Notes: generated from the sequence alone by a model not told the origin. Shown: positions 18,404 through 27,840, counted from the first letter of the stretch. The stretch: DNA of 64,000 bases from RHKX01 sp046330415 (GCA_046330415.1 JAXLSW010000007.1:242798-306797); one strand, 5' to 3'. Numbers and translations are program-made.

Positions 18404-19309
18404 GTGGCATCCGTACCGCTCACCCCACGGGTAGAAGCTTGGCGAGACGAGGGCTCCTACGAGGACTTCCGGGGCCACCGCGTCTTCGTCCACTCGCGCG
18501 AAGGATCCGGCGACGGGCCGCTCACGCTCCTGCTGCACGGGTTCCCCTCGAGCTCCTACGACTTCCGGACGCTGATCCCGTTGCTCGGCGACGGGCCGCT
18601 GCTGGCGTTCGACTTCCTCGGCTTCGGCCTCTCGGCCAAACCACGCGGGCTCGGCTACAGCCTCTTCATGCAGGCCGACCTCGCCGAGGAGATGGTCGCC
18701 AAGCGCTTCCCCGGTCGCGACATCGCCCTCGTCGCCCACGACATGGGGACCTCGGTCGCGACCGAGCTGCTCGCGCGTGACGTCGACGGCACCGGCAAGC
18801 TGCGGCTTCGCGACGCGTTGCTCTTCAACGGCAGCATCGTCCTCGACCGCGCCTCCCTCACCCGTGGGCAGCGGATCCTCCGCTCCCGCTTCGGCGCCGT
18901 CGCGCAGCGACTCGCCAGCGAGCGGTTCTTCCGGCGCGAGTTCTCGGCGCTGTTCTCACCGGCGCATCCGCTCACCGAGGAGGAGGCCACCGATCAGTGG
19001 GCGCTGATCTGCCACGACGGCGGGCAGCGGATGGGCCACGAGCTGATCGCCTACCTGGACGAGCGCATCGCCCACGCTGATCGATGGCACGGCGCGATCC
19101 GCGACTGGCCCGGTGCGCTCAGCCTCGTGTGGGGGCTCAAGGACCCGGTCGCCACCACATCGGTCCTCGCCGCCCTGCGCGACATCCGCCCCGGGATTCC
19201 CGTCACCGAGCTCGAGGAGCTCGGCCACTACCCGCAGATCGAGGATCCGGCGCTCGTCGCCGACGCGATCCGCGCCGCGATCGCCGGCGGCGACGACTTC
19301 GGCGGCTGA
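18404..19309 (+). CDS. Alpha/beta hydrolase, haloalkane-dehalogenase/epoxide-hydrolase type (Asp nucleophile)
   Basis: A 301-residue hydrolase. The oxyanion-hole motif is LLLHGFPSSSYDF. The nucleophile elbow reads VAHDMGTSV, with Asp instead of Ser, as in haloalkane dehalogenases and epoxide hydrolases. The catalytic His lies in LEELGHYPQIEDP. A variable cap domain spans about 150-215. The substrate cannot be assigned. The GTG start lies six bases after a TATGCT -10-like box (18392-18397), suggesting a leaderless transcript. It is divergent from clpB and convergent with the next gene. Confidence 0.83.
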   Translation: MASVPLTPRVEAWRDEGSYEDFRGHRVFVHSREGSGDGPLTLLLHGFPSSSYDFRTLIPLLGDGPLLAFDFLGFGLSAKPRGLGYSLFMQADLAEEMVAKRFPGRDIALVAHDMGTSVATELLARDVDGTGKLRLRDALLFNGSIVLDRASLTRGQRILRSRFGAVAQRLASERFFRREFSALFSPAHPLTEEEATDQWALICHDGGQRMGHELIAYLDERIAHADRWHGAIRDWPGALSLVWGLKDPVATTSVLAALRDIRPGIPVTELEELGHYPQIEDPALVADAIRAAIAGGDDFGG

Positions 19310-19324
19310 CGACCGCCGTCGCCG

Positions 19325-20680
19325 TCAGGCCACCGCCACCCGGCAGATCGTGGTCAGCGACTGGTAGTAGACGTCGCGGCCGAAGCCGGGGGCGGGGAAG
19401 AGGAAGCCCTGGGAGGGGGAGGGGACGTCGACGCTCGCCTTCGTCTCACCGGTGTCGAGGTCGAGGACGGCGAGCCGGTCGTGCCCCAGCGGCAGCGAGC
19501 GGCGCCGGATCGCGGCTGAGCGACCGAGGACTCCGAGCGGCCTGCGCAGCGCGCCGCGCGCCCGCGGATGGCTCAGCACCCCCTTGTCCCACCAGTCGCC
19601 GACCACGAGCTCGCGGGTGTCGGGGAAGAGGATCAGGTGGCAGGCGTGGGCGACGTCGTCTCGGCGCCACAGCGGCACCAGCTCGTCTCCCTCCATCCGC
19701 CACGCGCGGGTGATCCCGTTGCCGGCGTCGTAGGCGACGGCGATCCGCCCCACCGGGTCCCAGCCGGGCGGGTTCGACTCGGTCCCGAACGGGAACCCGC
19801 TGATCTCGGTCGAGCGCACCGAGCCGTCGTCGAGGCGCGCCCACCAGAGCCGCACCGGGTCCGGCTGCGTGCCGGTGCCGACCATCGAGCGGTCGACGCT
19901 GTTTCGTCCCTGGTCCATCCACAGCACGTGCTCGTCGGTGATCACCGGGTCCCAGCCGAAGCTCCGCCCGGGGGCGGGTCCGTAGCTCGGCTGCCACTCG
20001 GCGTCGATCACGAGCCGACCGGCGTCGCGGTCGAGGCGCAGCATGAAGACCTTCGTCGTGCCGACGGCGACGACGCTCTCGCCGTCGCTGGAGAGCCGCG
20101 CGATCGATGGCTCGGGCAGGCGCAGCGGCGGTGCGACCGGGAGCAGCGTCTCGGGGTCGAGGACCGAGAAGGTCGACGGTTCGAGGCCGGCGGGCGCGTC
20201 GCAGTCCTTGGTCACGAGCTCGCCGCCGCCGAGGATCACGAACGAGTTGTGGGGACGTTCGACCGGAAGGCGGTGAGAGGCGAGGACCTCGAGCGCGGGG
20301 GAGAGGCGGTGCGCCCAGCGCCCGAGCACCATGTGGATGGAGCCGTTGGCGTGGGCGGCGAGCCCTCCCGGCCACCACTGCCCCGCCGGCAGGCGCGGGC
20401 TCGAGGCGACGACCTCGAGCGTGTCGGGATCGAGCCGCTCGACCCAACCGTCGACGGGGCTCGACTGCTCCCCGCGCAGGGGGATCGGGTGGCGCAGCGC
20501 GTAGAGCTCGCCGGGGTCGCGCCGGAGCAGGACATCGGTGGCGAACGCGTCGGCGACGGCCTCGACCCGGAGACTCTCACCGGGGCGGATGTCCAGCCCG
20601 ACGATCCCCTCAGCGCACCCCCAGCGGCGCGGGCCGCCGTCCTCGCCCGTCCAGGGTTGCGGCCAGTAGGCCCCGGGCAT
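19325..20680 (-). CDS. Predicted beta-propeller protein of unknown function
   Basis: A 451-residue protein without a signal peptide. It has repeated blade-like strands ending in short turns (RLDPDTLEVVASS, SVLDPETLLPVAPP, VLDLDTGETKASV), His residues in conserved-looking turns (ERPHNSF, VAHACHLILFP) and GRSFGWDPVITDEHVLWMDQG. This resembles carotenoid-oxygenase-like or other cytosolic propellers, but the four metal-binding His of carotenoid oxygenases cannot be laid out convincingly, so no function is claimed. I place the start at ATG 20680, 16 bases after the DUF1330 gene stop. It is the last gene of a three-gene TetR operon. Confidence 0.72.
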   Translation of the reverse strand: MPGAYWPQPWTGEDGGPRRWGCAEGIVGLDIRPGESLRVEAVADAFATDVLLRRDPGELYALRHPIPLRGEQSSPVDGWVERLDPDTLEVVASSPRLPAGQWWPGGLAAHANGSIHMVLGRWAHRLSPALEVLASHRLPVERPHNSFVILGGGELVTKDCDAPAGLEPSTFSVLDPETLLPVAPPLRLPEPSIARLSSDGESVVAVGTTKVFMLRLDRDAGRLVIDAEWQPSYGPAPGRSFGWDPVITDEHVLWMDQGRNSVDRSMVGTGTQPDPVRLWWARLDDGSVRSTEISGFPFGTESNPPGWDPVGRIAVAYDAGNGITRAWRMEGDELVPLWRRDDVAHACHLILFPDTRELVVGDWWDKGVLSHPRARGALRRPLGVLGRSAAIRRRSLPLGHDRLAVLDLDTGETKASVDVPSPSQGFLFPAPGFGRDVYYQSLTTICRVAVA

Positions 20681-20696
20681 GGCGGGCGCTCCGGTC

Positions 20697-21083
20697 CTAC
20701 TCGAAGGCCGTGAGCTCGGCCGCGGGCCCGGACTCGCAGCAGATGATCGCGGCGCGCTCGAGGCCGGCGCGACGGTGCTCGAAGGCGGCGAGGATCCGCG
20801 GGTCGCTGGTGAACTCGAGGAAGGCGGAGCGGCTCGGGTACCAGACGGCGAGCACCTCGTCGTAGTCGTCGTCGCCGGTGCCGATGAACGTCTCGGAGGC
20901 GTTGGCATGCCAGAGGACCCTCGCCCCGAGCTCGTCGAGCTTCGTCGCCGCCACCGCTCCGTACTTCAGGTACTCGTCGCGATCGGCGTAGCGGTTCAGG
21001 TTCAGCATCACGATCGGGGAGTCGTCCTCGGCGGCCCGGGCGATGATCGCCTCGAGCTGCTGCTGGTCGGGTTCGATCGGCAT
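20697..21083 (-). CDS. DUF1330-like small protein
   Basis: A 128-residue protein of the dimeric alpha/beta-barrel superfamily. It has PIVMLNLNRYADRDEYLKYG at the start, a central DYDEVLAVWYPSRSAFLEF strand and LAAFEHRRAGLERAAIICC, the layout of DUF1330 proteins. Its biochemical role is unknown. It lies between the TetR regulator and the propeller gene on the same strand with short gaps (33 and 16 bases). Confidence 0.78.
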   Translation of the reverse strand: MPIEPDQQQLEAIIARAAEDDSPIVMLNLNRYADRDEYLKYGAVAATKLDELGARVLWHANASETFIGTGDDDYDEVLAVWYPSRSAFLEFTSDPRILAAFEHRRAGLERAAIICCESGPAAELTAFE

Positions 21084-21116
21084 CGGTTGGTCCTCCCGGG
21101 TCGGGTCGGTACGAGG

Positions 21117-21731
21117 TCAGTAGGACGTGGCGGCGACCCAGATCTGGGTCAGGGTCTCGACGGCGGTGTCGATGGAGACGCGCGGCTCGCGCCCGAAGGC
21201 GTCCAGAAGGTAGTTCTCGTTCAGGCGGTTCAGGGCCCGCGCGGTCTCGGAGACGTCGGCGAACCGCTTGCCGCCGTGGGCCTCGAGGTCACGGAGCGCC
21301 TCGGCCACGAGCCCGTCGAAGCGGCCGCGGAGCGCGTCCTCGTCGGGGGTCTCGAGCTGCTTGGCTGCCGACGCCTCGAAGACGGCACGGAGCAGCGGCC
21401 CGTCGCGGTGGAAGACCGTGGCGGCCAGGGTCATCGCCTCGCGGATCGTCGCCGGGTCGAAGCTGTGGTGGGAGCCTGCGACCGCCGCCTGGGCCTCGTA
21501 GAGGTCGAGAACCGCCTGGCGTCCGGCGGAGAGGACGAGCGCGCCGACGTTCTCGAAGTGGCGATAGAAGATCGTCCGCTCGAGGCCGGCCCTGTCCATG
21601 ATCTCGCCGACGGTGAGCTCGGCGAAGGAGCGTTCGCGGACGAGCTCCCCGGTCGCCTCGAGGATGCGTTCCCTGGCTTCCTCCCGGCTCAACCGAGGCC
21701 GAGTCGCGGTAGTTGTGACACTCTGTGGCAC
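21117..21731 (-). CDS. TetR-family transcriptional regulator
   Basis: A 204-residue repressor-type protein. The N-terminal helix-turn-helix spans about 17-60 (RERILEATGELVRERSFAELTVGEIMDRAGLERTIFYRHFEN), in separate helices ending with the YRHFxN signature. The C-terminal all-helical ligand domain follows. The GTG start (21729-21731) falls inside the palindrome CTGTGGCACAG, so autorepression is likely. It probably controls its own three-gene operon and may also affect the divergent sulfatase operon, whose ATG is 92 bases away. Confidence 0.9.
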   Translation of the reverse strand: MPQSVTTTATRPRLSREEARERILEATGELVRERSFAELTVGEIMDRAGLERTIFYRHFENVGALVLSAGRQAVLDLYEAQAAVAGSHHSFDPATIREAMTLAATVFHRDGPLLRAVFEASAAKQLETPDEDALRGRFDGLVAEALRDLEAHGGKRFADVSETARALNRLNENYLLDAFGREPRVSIDTAVETLTQIWVAATSY

Positions 21732-21733
21732 AG
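21723..21733. promoter_or_regulatory. Candidate TetR operator
   Basis: CTGTG-G-CACAG is an 11-bp palindrome with a single central base. It overlaps the start codon of the TetR gene and is embedded in a longer imperfect dyad (TGTGACACTC ... CAGTCTGTTAC). Confidence 0.4.
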
Positions 21734-21822
21734 TCTGTTACGTTAGCAGAGGCGCCGGAAACCGAGTCATCGCTTTCGCGCGAGTGTTGAGGAGAGTCGA
21801 CACAGACCTAGGAGAGACCTTG

Positions 21823-23460
21823 ATGCGCATCGCCCTACGCCCACTCACCCGCACCGCCACGGTGCTCGCAATCGCTGCCCTCACGCTTCTCGGCCTCGCC
21901 CAGAGCGCCGGCGCCCGGCCCGTCAAGGCCGACACCGACGGCCGTCCGAACATCCTCGTCGTCATGACCGACGACATGGCGACCAGCGACATCAAGTTCA
22001 TGCCCAACGTGCGCAAGCTCCTCGCCGACCAGGGCACGACCTTCACCGACGCCGTCGACTCCTTCCCGCTGTGCTGCCCGGCCCGCGCGACCTTCATCAC
22101 CGGCCAGTACGCCCACAACCATGGCGTCAAGGGCAACTTCAGCCCCTACGGCTGGTACGGCATGAAGGACCGCGGCAACATCCTGCCGCGCTGGCTGCAG
22201 AAGAGCGGCTACCGCACCGCCGCGATCGGCAAGTGGCTGAACGGCTACGGCGCGCTCGACGGCCACGGCGAGATCCCGAAGGGCTTCGACACCTGGCGCG
22301 GCCTCCTCGACGTCTCCGCCTACGACTACTACAACTTCGTGATGAACCGGAACGGCAAGCTCAAGTACTGGGGCGACAAGGACTTCGCCCGCAAGCTCGT
22401 CGAGTTCGCCAACATCGAGGTGACCCCGAACCCGACCGGGATCGCCGGGATCCTGACCAAGCTGCGCCAGATCTTCGGCAACCCGCCCTACACCTACTGG
22501 GGCGCCGAGAACGAGGAGGACTACTCCCCCGACGTCACCGGTCAGGTGACGCAGAACATCGTCCGTCGCGAGGGCAAGGAGAAGGACCCGTTCTTCGTCT
22601 GGTGGTCGCCGGCCGCACCGCACCGCGAGGACGTCTCGACGACGCTCCTCGGCAAGCCCGGCCCCGACCCGCGCCCGGCGATGCGCTTCGAGCCCGCGGT
22701 CAACCAGCTGATGCTGCCGGAGCCGCCGAGCTTCAACGAGGCCGACATCTCCGACAAGTCGTCGAACCTGATCGACAACGCGCCGCCGCTCGACTCCGAC
22801 GACATCGCGCAGCTCCAGCTCGACTACCAGGGCCGGGCCGGCTCGCTGATGGCCGTCGACGAGGGCGTCGGCGACCTCGTCCAGACCCTTCGCAACACCC
22901 ACCAGCTCAAGAACACGACGATCGTCTTCCTCTCCGACAACGGCTGGATGCAGGGCGAGCACCGGATCCCCGGCGACAAGTACCTGCCCTACGAGGAGTC
23001 GCTGCGGGTGCCGCTGATCATCCGCGGCCCGGGCATCCCCAAGGGCGTCAAGCGCAGCGGTCAGGTCTCGAACGTCGACTTCGCACCGACCCTGCTCGAC
23101 ATCGCGAACGCGAAGCCGGGCAGGACGATGGACGGCGTCTCGCTGCTGCCGGCGACGAAGAGCAAGAAGCGGATGCCCGACCGGGCGATCGCCATCGAGG
23201 CGCTGGCGCGGCTCTTCGAGAACCCCAACGTCCCCGCCAACCGCTGGGACCAGCCCTACACCGGCGTGCGCACCGACGACTACACCTACGTCGTCTGGAC
23301 CGAGACGGGCGAGAAGGAGCTCTACGACCTGAAGAAGGATCCGTACCAGCTCAACAACGTCGTCGACGATCCCGCCTACGCGTCGATCCGCGACGAGCTC
23401 GCGGCGAAGCTGACCACACTCGAGAACTGCAAGGGCAAGGCATGCGACGTCCCGGAGTGA
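21823..23460 (+). CDS. Secreted sulfatase (arylsulfatase family)
   Basis: A 545-residue exported type I sulfatase with a signal peptide (TVLAIAALTLLGLAQSAGA). Metal-binding Asp pair DD sits in LVVMTDDMATSD. The catalytic motif C-C-P-A-R (CxPxR) is in FPLCCPARATFITG, where the first Cys would be converted to formylglycine. FLSDNGWMQGEHR carries the further Asp/Asn/His metal ligands. Start chosen at ATG 21823 with an AGGAGAG ribosome site. It is first in a three-gene operon. Substrate unknown; secreted sulfatases usually desulfate glycans or choline sulfate-like compounds. Confidence 0.88.
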   Translation: MRIALRPLTRTATVLAIAALTLLGLAQSAGARPVKADTDGRPNILVVMTDDMATSDIKFMPNVRKLLADQGTTFTDAVDSFPLCCPARATFITGQYAHNHGVKGNFSPYGWYGMKDRGNILPRWLQKSGYRTAAIGKWLNGYGALDGHGEIPKGFDTWRGLLDVSAYDYYNFVMNRNGKLKYWGDKDFARKLVEFANIEVTPNPTGIAGILTKLRQIFGNPPYTYWGAENEEDYSPDVTGQVTQNIVRREGKEKDPFFVWWSPAAPHREDVSTTLLGKPGPDPRPAMRFEPAVNQLMLPEPPSFNEADISDKSSNLIDNAPPLDSDDIAQLQLDYQGRAGSLMAVDEGVGDLVQTLRNTHQLKNTTIVFLSDNGWMQGEHRIPGDKYLPYEESLRVPLIIRGPGIPKGVKRSGQVSNVDFAPTLLDIANAKPGRTMDGVSLLPATKSKKRMPDRAIAIEALARLFENPNVPANRWDQPYTGVRTDDYTYVVWTETGEKELYDLKKDPYQLNNVVDDPAYASIRDELAAKLTTLENCKGKACDVPE

Positions 23461-24536
23461 TGGTGAGGTCAACGCTGCTGGTGCTCGCGGCGCTGATGTC
23501 GGCGCTGCTGGTCGCGGCCGCCCCCGCGAGCGCGGTTCGCAGCCAGGGCATGGCCATGCACAACGCCCGCTACTGCGAGATCCTCGAGGTCAAGAAGCTG
23601 CCGCCCGACGGCAAGGTCGTCGTCTGGAACACGATCGGCCTCAACGACTGCCCGCAGGAGTGGTGGGACGGCTTCGACGCTCCCTCCCTGGCCGCCGAGC
23701 TCGGTGATCCGTTCGTCGTCCTCAACGGCCCACGGCACTTCCTGATGGACTCGGCGAAGGCCCGCACCGCCCAGATCCGGCGCTTCCACGGCGAGCGCAT
23801 GCGCAAGGTCGCGACGCTGCCGATCCCGACGTTCGCCCAGCTCGCCCAGGTCCCCTACGCGGAGCGCACGGTCTCCCGGGTCAACACCTGGCACTGGAAG
23901 GCGGGTCGCAAGGTCTACGAGCTGCTCGCTCCCGACGGCGCGACCTACATGATGCAGGCGTACTCGCAGATCGTCGACCCCGATCTGCAGATGTCGGATC
24001 TCAGCCACCTCGGCGACCGTCTGGCGCTTCCCGAGGGCTGGGAGTACCGCGTCCGCAAGCTCGACGAGCCGCTGACCCTGCGTGCCAAGGGCGCCGCGAC
24101 GATCCTCCAGGACGAGCTCAAGAACACCTACCAGCGGCTCCCCGACGACACGAGCGGGCTGAAGACGCGCGAGCTCGACCTGACCGGGACGACCAAGACC
24201 GTCGGGGCGCCGTCCCCGGGCCAGCTCCAGGACGAGGGCACGCTGACCGGGAAGCCCTTCGGCTCCGCGAGCCTCTCGCTGACGGCGACGTTCGGTCCCA
24301 ACTCGACGATGACCGCACCGTTCACGATCAGCAACGGCCGCGGCAGCGCGTTCGGCACCGCGACCACCACCTACGTCGTCGAGGGCGACCGGATCACCTT
24401 CACCGGCACGGCGACGCTGACCGGCGGCACCGGGCGCTACCGCGGCATCCGCGGCAAGGGCCTCGAGCTCGTCGACCGCAACACCCTCGACGGGCAGAAC
24501 GGGGCCGTGACGCTGTCGGGCAAGGTCAGGTTCTGA
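23460..24536 (+). CDS. Exported protein of unknown function with beta-barrel-like C terminus
   Basis: A 358-residue protein with a signal peptide (LLVLAALMSALLVAAAPASA). The N-terminal half (about 30-235) contains RYCEILEVKK and the LNDCPQEWWDGFD stretch; I do not recognise it. The last 95 residues are a beta-rich domain with FGSASLSLTATF ... TGGTGRYRGIRGKG, a pattern seen in allene-oxide-cyclase/dirigent-like barrels. Its ATG overlaps the sulfatase stop by one base (TGATG) and the next sulfatase starts 16 bases downstream, so it is co-translated with two sulfatases and probably acts with them. Confidence 0.75.
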   Translation: MVRSTLLVLAALMSALLVAAAPASAVRSQGMAMHNARYCEILEVKKLPPDGKVVVWNTIGLNDCPQEWWDGFDAPSLAAELGDPFVVLNGPRHFLMDSAKARTAQIRRFHGERMRKVATLPIPTFAQLAQVPYAERTVSRVNTWHWKAGRKVYELLAPDGATYMMQAYSQIVDPDLQMSDLSHLGDRLALPEGWEYRVRKLDEPLTLRAKGAATILQDELKNTYQRLPDDTSGLKTRELDLTGTTKTVGAPSPGQLQDEGTLTGKPFGSASLSLTATFGPNSTMTAPFTISNGRGSAFGTATTTYVVEGDRITFTGTATLTGGTGRYRGIRGKGLELVDRNTLDGQNGAVTLSGKVRF

Positions 24537-24552
24537 CGGTGCGGATGACCCA

Positions 24553-26259
24553 GTGAGCACCCGCCCGCCGAGCTTCCTGCTGCTGATCACCGACCAGCAG
24601 CGCCGCCCCCGCCATTGGCCCGACGAGAGCGGCTGGCTGCAGTCGCTGATGCCCGGAGACGCCGAGCTCGCCCGCACCGGCGTCACCTTCGACAACGCCT
24701 TCTGCAACACGGCGATGTGCTCGCCGAGCCGGACGTCGCTGTTCACCAGCCGCTGGCCGGCCGAGCACGGCGTCGAGCTCACGCTCACCGCCGCCGATCT
24801 GCGGCCCGATCCGCGCAACACGCCCTCCGTGGCCGCGACGATGGCGCGCATCCTCGCCCGCCGGGAGGCGCCGGCTCCGCGGCTCCTGCGCCAGTTCGCG
24901 AAGGGAGCGCTGCGAATCGGCGAGTCGCGCGGGCACGAGACGGAGCTCCCGAGCGACCTGCCGAACATGGCGAGGCTGCTGGCGGCGCGCGGCTACCGCG
25001 TCGCGTACAAGGGCAAGTGGCACCTCACCCATGCCTCCGGCGGGGAGGGGGCGCTGCTGGGGGGCTGGACCGAGGCCGACGGCAAGCGCCTCGAGACCGA
25101 TTACGGCTTCGGTGAGTGGGAGGTTCCCGACGCCGGCGAGAACGCGAAGGCCGAGCACTTCGGCGGGGGCAACGCCGCCGAGGGCGAGGGCTGGGACGAG
25201 GTCTACACGCAGCAGGCCGAGCGCTTCCTCGCCGAGGCCGATCCCGACAAGCCCTTCTGCCTCGTCGTCTCGCTCGTCAACCCTCACGACGTGCTCGGCT
25301 ACCCCGCCTCCTACGAGCGCGGCGGCTACTCACTCTCGGAATTCCGGGATCTCGGCGTCGAGCTGCCGCCGACGGTCGACGAGACGCTGCACAACAAGCC
25401 CGCCGTCCACGCGCTGATGCGGATGGGGATGAACGCCTACCTCGGCCCCCTGCGCAACGAGCGCGAGCAGCTCGACTACGTGAACTTCTACGCGCACCTG
25501 CACCGGATCGTCGACGAGAAGATCAGCCGCATCGTCGGCGCGCTCGGGGATCCCGACGACCCCGGCTCGCTGCGCTCGCGGACCGTCGTCGTCCGCTGCG
25601 CCGACCACGGGGAGATGGGCCTATCTCACGGCGGCCTGCGCCAGAAGGCCTTCAACGTCTACGAGGAGACCATCAACATCCCGATGGTGATCTCCAACCC
25701 CGTCCTGTTCCCGCGCCCGGCGGGGAGCGACGCTCTCGTCTCCCTCGTCGATGTCCTGCCGACGATGCTCGCGCTCGCCGGCGACGACGGTCCGGCGCGC
25801 GAGGAGGCCGACCTCCGCGGCAAGGATCTGACGCCGATCCTCGCGAACCGCGCCGTGGCCTCGCGCGAGCGGGCCGGGATCAGCCCCGTCGACCTCGCTC
25901 CCGTGCTCGAGCATCCGCAGCCCGCGCCCTCGGTGCAGGACGCGATCCACTTCACCTACGACGATCACCAGGCGGGAACCGCGATGCGCGAGGCCCCCGG
26001 CCAACCGAACCGCGTCCGCGCCGTGCGCACGGCCGACGCCAAGTACGCCGTCTACTTGGATCCCAAGGGGCGGGCCGACTCCGAGCACGAGATGTACGAC
26101 CTGACCCGCGACCCCGACGAGACCCACAACCTCGTCGGCGTCAAGGACGGGAGGCCGTTGGACAGGACGGCCGCGAGCCAGCGTGCCGAGCTCGCGGAGC
26201 GGCTCGACGTCGCCATGGACGAAGCACGAACCCGGATCGGGACCGGCACGGCTACCTGA
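24553..26259 (+). CDS. Sulfatase, cytosolic type
   Basis: A 568-residue sulfatase. The N-terminal LLLITDQQRRP corresponds to the metal-binding strand, with DQ in place of the usual DD. The catalytic CSPSR (CxPxR) motif is in NTAMCSPSRTSLFTS. The later metal site is VVRCADHGEMGLSHGG, and the C-terminal subdomain carries the MYDLTRDPDETHNLV signature. No signal peptide is visible, so it should act inside the cell, unlike its operon partner. The GTG start is 16 bases after the upstream gene. The Cys requires a formylglycine-generating system, which is not in this window. Confidence 0.87.
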   Translation: MSTRPPSFLLLITDQQRRPRHWPDESGWLQSLMPGDAELARTGVTFDNAFCNTAMCSPSRTSLFTSRWPAEHGVELTLTAADLRPDPRNTPSVAATMARILARREAPAPRLLRQFAKGALRIGESRGHETELPSDLPNMARLLAARGYRVAYKGKWHLTHASGGEGALLGGWTEADGKRLETDYGFGEWEVPDAGENAKAEHFGGGNAAEGEGWDEVYTQQAERFLAEADPDKPFCLVVSLVNPHDVLGYPASYERGGYSLSEFRDLGVELPPTVDETLHNKPAVHALMRMGMNAYLGPLRNEREQLDYVNFYAHLHRIVDEKISRIVGALGDPDDPGSLRSRTVVVRCADHGEMGLSHGGLRQKAFNVYEETINIPMVISNPVLFPRPAGSDALVSLVDVLPTMLALAGDDGPAREEADLRGKDLTPILANRAVASRERAGISPVDLAPVLEHPQPAPSVQDAIHFTYDDHQAGTAMREAPGQPNRVRAVRTADAKYAVYLDPKGRADSEHEMYDLTRDPDETHNLVGVKDGRPLDRTAASQRAELAERLDVAMDEARTRIGTGTAT

Positions 26260-26265
26260 CCTCGA

Positions 26266-26289
26266 GCTGAGCGGACCGCTCCGTTCAGC
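26266..26289 (+). terminator. Hairpin after the sulfatase operon
   Basis: A ten-base stem with one G-T wobble, arms 26266-26275 and 26280-26289 around CCGC. A second small hairpin (GTGAG-ATCG-CTCAC) follows directly. No T tract. Confidence 0.55.
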
Positions 26290-26339
26290 GTGAGATCGCT
26301 CACTGCGGGCCCGGGAGCGACCTCGCTACAACTAGCAGC

Positions 26340-27425
26340 GTGAAGCGCATCTTCGGCAGAGCGCGCGACCGTACGAACAACCTGCGCGCATTCGAGTCCC
26401 GGACGCAGGTCTGGCAGGAAGCCGGACTCGGGGCTGAGATCGACCGCACCGACGCCCGCCGGGCGCGGCGCGAGGCGGTCGTGCTCCTGCTCCTGATCGC
26501 GGGTGTGCTCGTCGTCTTCGCGATGCGCCACTCGATCTTCCCCGACGACGCCGGCAAGCTCGTCCGCTACGGGACCGCGATCATCCTCGCGATCCTCGGC
26601 TGGCTGCTGGCGCGCACGATCGCCCGCGGCCTCGCCCCGTCGCTGTTCAGGCGCATGCAGCCCGGCACCGCCGGGACGATGGGCTTCCTGATCCGGCTCG
26701 CGACGATCGTCGTGGTCATCATCGTCGCGCTCCGTATCGCGGGGGTGAAACCGCAGACGCTCGCCGTCGGTGGCGCGTTCACCGCCGTGGTCCTCGGTCT
26801 CGCGGCGCAGCAGACGCTGGCGCACGTCTTCGCCGGGCTCGTGCTGCTCACCACCCGACCCTTCCAGGTCGGTGACAGGGTGCGCCTGCGCGGTGGTTCG
26901 ATGGCCGGCGAGGTCGAGGGCATCGTCGGCTCCCTCGGGCTCTTCTACACGACGCTCATCAACGGCGGGGACAAGACGCTGATCCCCAACAACGTGCTCA
27001 TGCAGCTCGCGGTGATCCCGATCTCCGAGCCCGAGCGGGTGGAGCTGCGAGCCAAGTTCAAGGCGGAGGTGACCCCGCAGCATCTGCAGCGGATGATCGA
27101 GAAGGCCGTGTCGGTGCCGCTCCGCAACCCGCCGAGCGTCGCCCTCGAGGAGCTCGACGGCGACGAGGTCACCGTCAGCATCACGGCGGCGCCGCTGAAC
27201 CCCGCCGACGGCTCCAAGCTCGCGAGCGACGTCCTCGAGGCCGTCCGCGACTCCGACCTCGACGGCATACCCGACGCCTACGACCTGCCGACCCCCGCGG
27301 AGGGCTACGTCGGTCAGGGTGGTCCGCGCTCGGCGCGGCCGGGTGCGTCGTCAGGCAACGGCGGGAGCTCCGGCAGCGGCGGCTCGTCGAGCTCGAACCC
27401 GCCGCCCTCCCAGATGGGGGATTGA
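26340..27425 (+). CDS. Small-conductance mechanosensitive channel (MscS family)
   Basis: A 361-residue membrane channel that opens under membrane tension. It has about 45 soluble N-terminal residues, then membrane segments at roughly 48-64, 80-97 and 118-135. The pore-lining helix and beta domain contain AVGGAFTAVVLGLAAQQTLAHVFAG, read here as two shorter parts, and RPFQVGDRVRL, the family signature. A C-terminal Gly/Ser/Asn-rich tail of about 35 residues is low complexity. The GTG start lies seven bases after a TACAAC -10-like box. It is convergent with the next gene with a single base between the stop codons. Confidence 0.92.
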   Translation: MKRIFGRARDRTNNLRAFESRTQVWQEAGLGAEIDRTDARRARREAVVLLLLIAGVLVVFAMRHSIFPDDAGKLVRYGTAIILAILGWLLARTIARGLAPSLFRRMQPGTAGTMGFLIRLATIVVVIIVALRIAGVKPQTLAVGGAFTAVVLGLAAQQTLAHVFAGLVLLTTRPFQVGDRVRLRGGSMAGEVEGIVGSLGLFYTTLINGGDKTLIPNNVLMQLAVIPISEPERVELRAKFKAEVTPQHLQRMIEKAVSVPLRNPPSVALEELDGDEVTVSITAAPLNPADGSKLASDVLEAVRDSDLDGIPDAYDLPTPAEGYVGQGGPRSARPGASSGNGGSSGSGGSSSSNPPPSQMGD

Positions 27426-27426
27426 G

Positions 27427-27840
27427 CTAGCGGCGCAGGCGCGAGGCGACCCAAGCGCCCGCGACCACCGCCGAGGCGGCGATCGGCAGGTTGCGCAGGG
27501 CGGTCGAGTCGATGCCCTCGCGCGCGGCGAGGGCGGCGCCGAAGGCGAACGCGTCCCCGGCATCGACGGCCGCACCGAGCACCGACGCCTCGCGCAGCCG
27601 ATCGCGCTCGTCGCGAACGGCGAGCGCGTGGAGGCCGAGCGCGATGTCGCGAACCCCGGCCATCCGGGCCAGCACGACCGTGGCCGGGTGCGGATCCTCG
27701 AAGCCGAGCGCGGCGAGCCCCGGCCGGGTCACGGCGAGCGCGGCGGTGCCGATGCCGATGCGTCCGAGCGCGATGGCGACCGCGCCGGCGCGGGCGAGCT
27801 GATCGGGTCGATCGGGCTGAGCGTGCTCCGCGGGCGTCAT
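27427..27840 (-). CDS. Small membrane protein, DUF4267-like
   Basis: A 137-residue protein with three or four hydrophobic segments (IALGRIGIGTAALAV; MAGVRDIALGLHALAV; AAVDAGDAFAFGAALAA; IAASAVVAGAWVASRL). Conserved Arg/Asp sit between segments (RDIALG, VDAGDAF), as in DUF4267-type proteins. Function unknown. Its stop is one base away from the convergent mscS stop, so there is no room for a separate terminator. Confidence 0.7.
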   Translation of the reverse strand: MTPAEHAQPDRPDQLARAGAVAIALGRIGIGTAALAVTRPGLAALGFEDPHPATVVLARMAGVRDIALGLHALAVRDERDRLREASVLGAAVDAGDAFAFGAALAAREGIDSTALRNLPIAASAVVAGAWVASRLRR

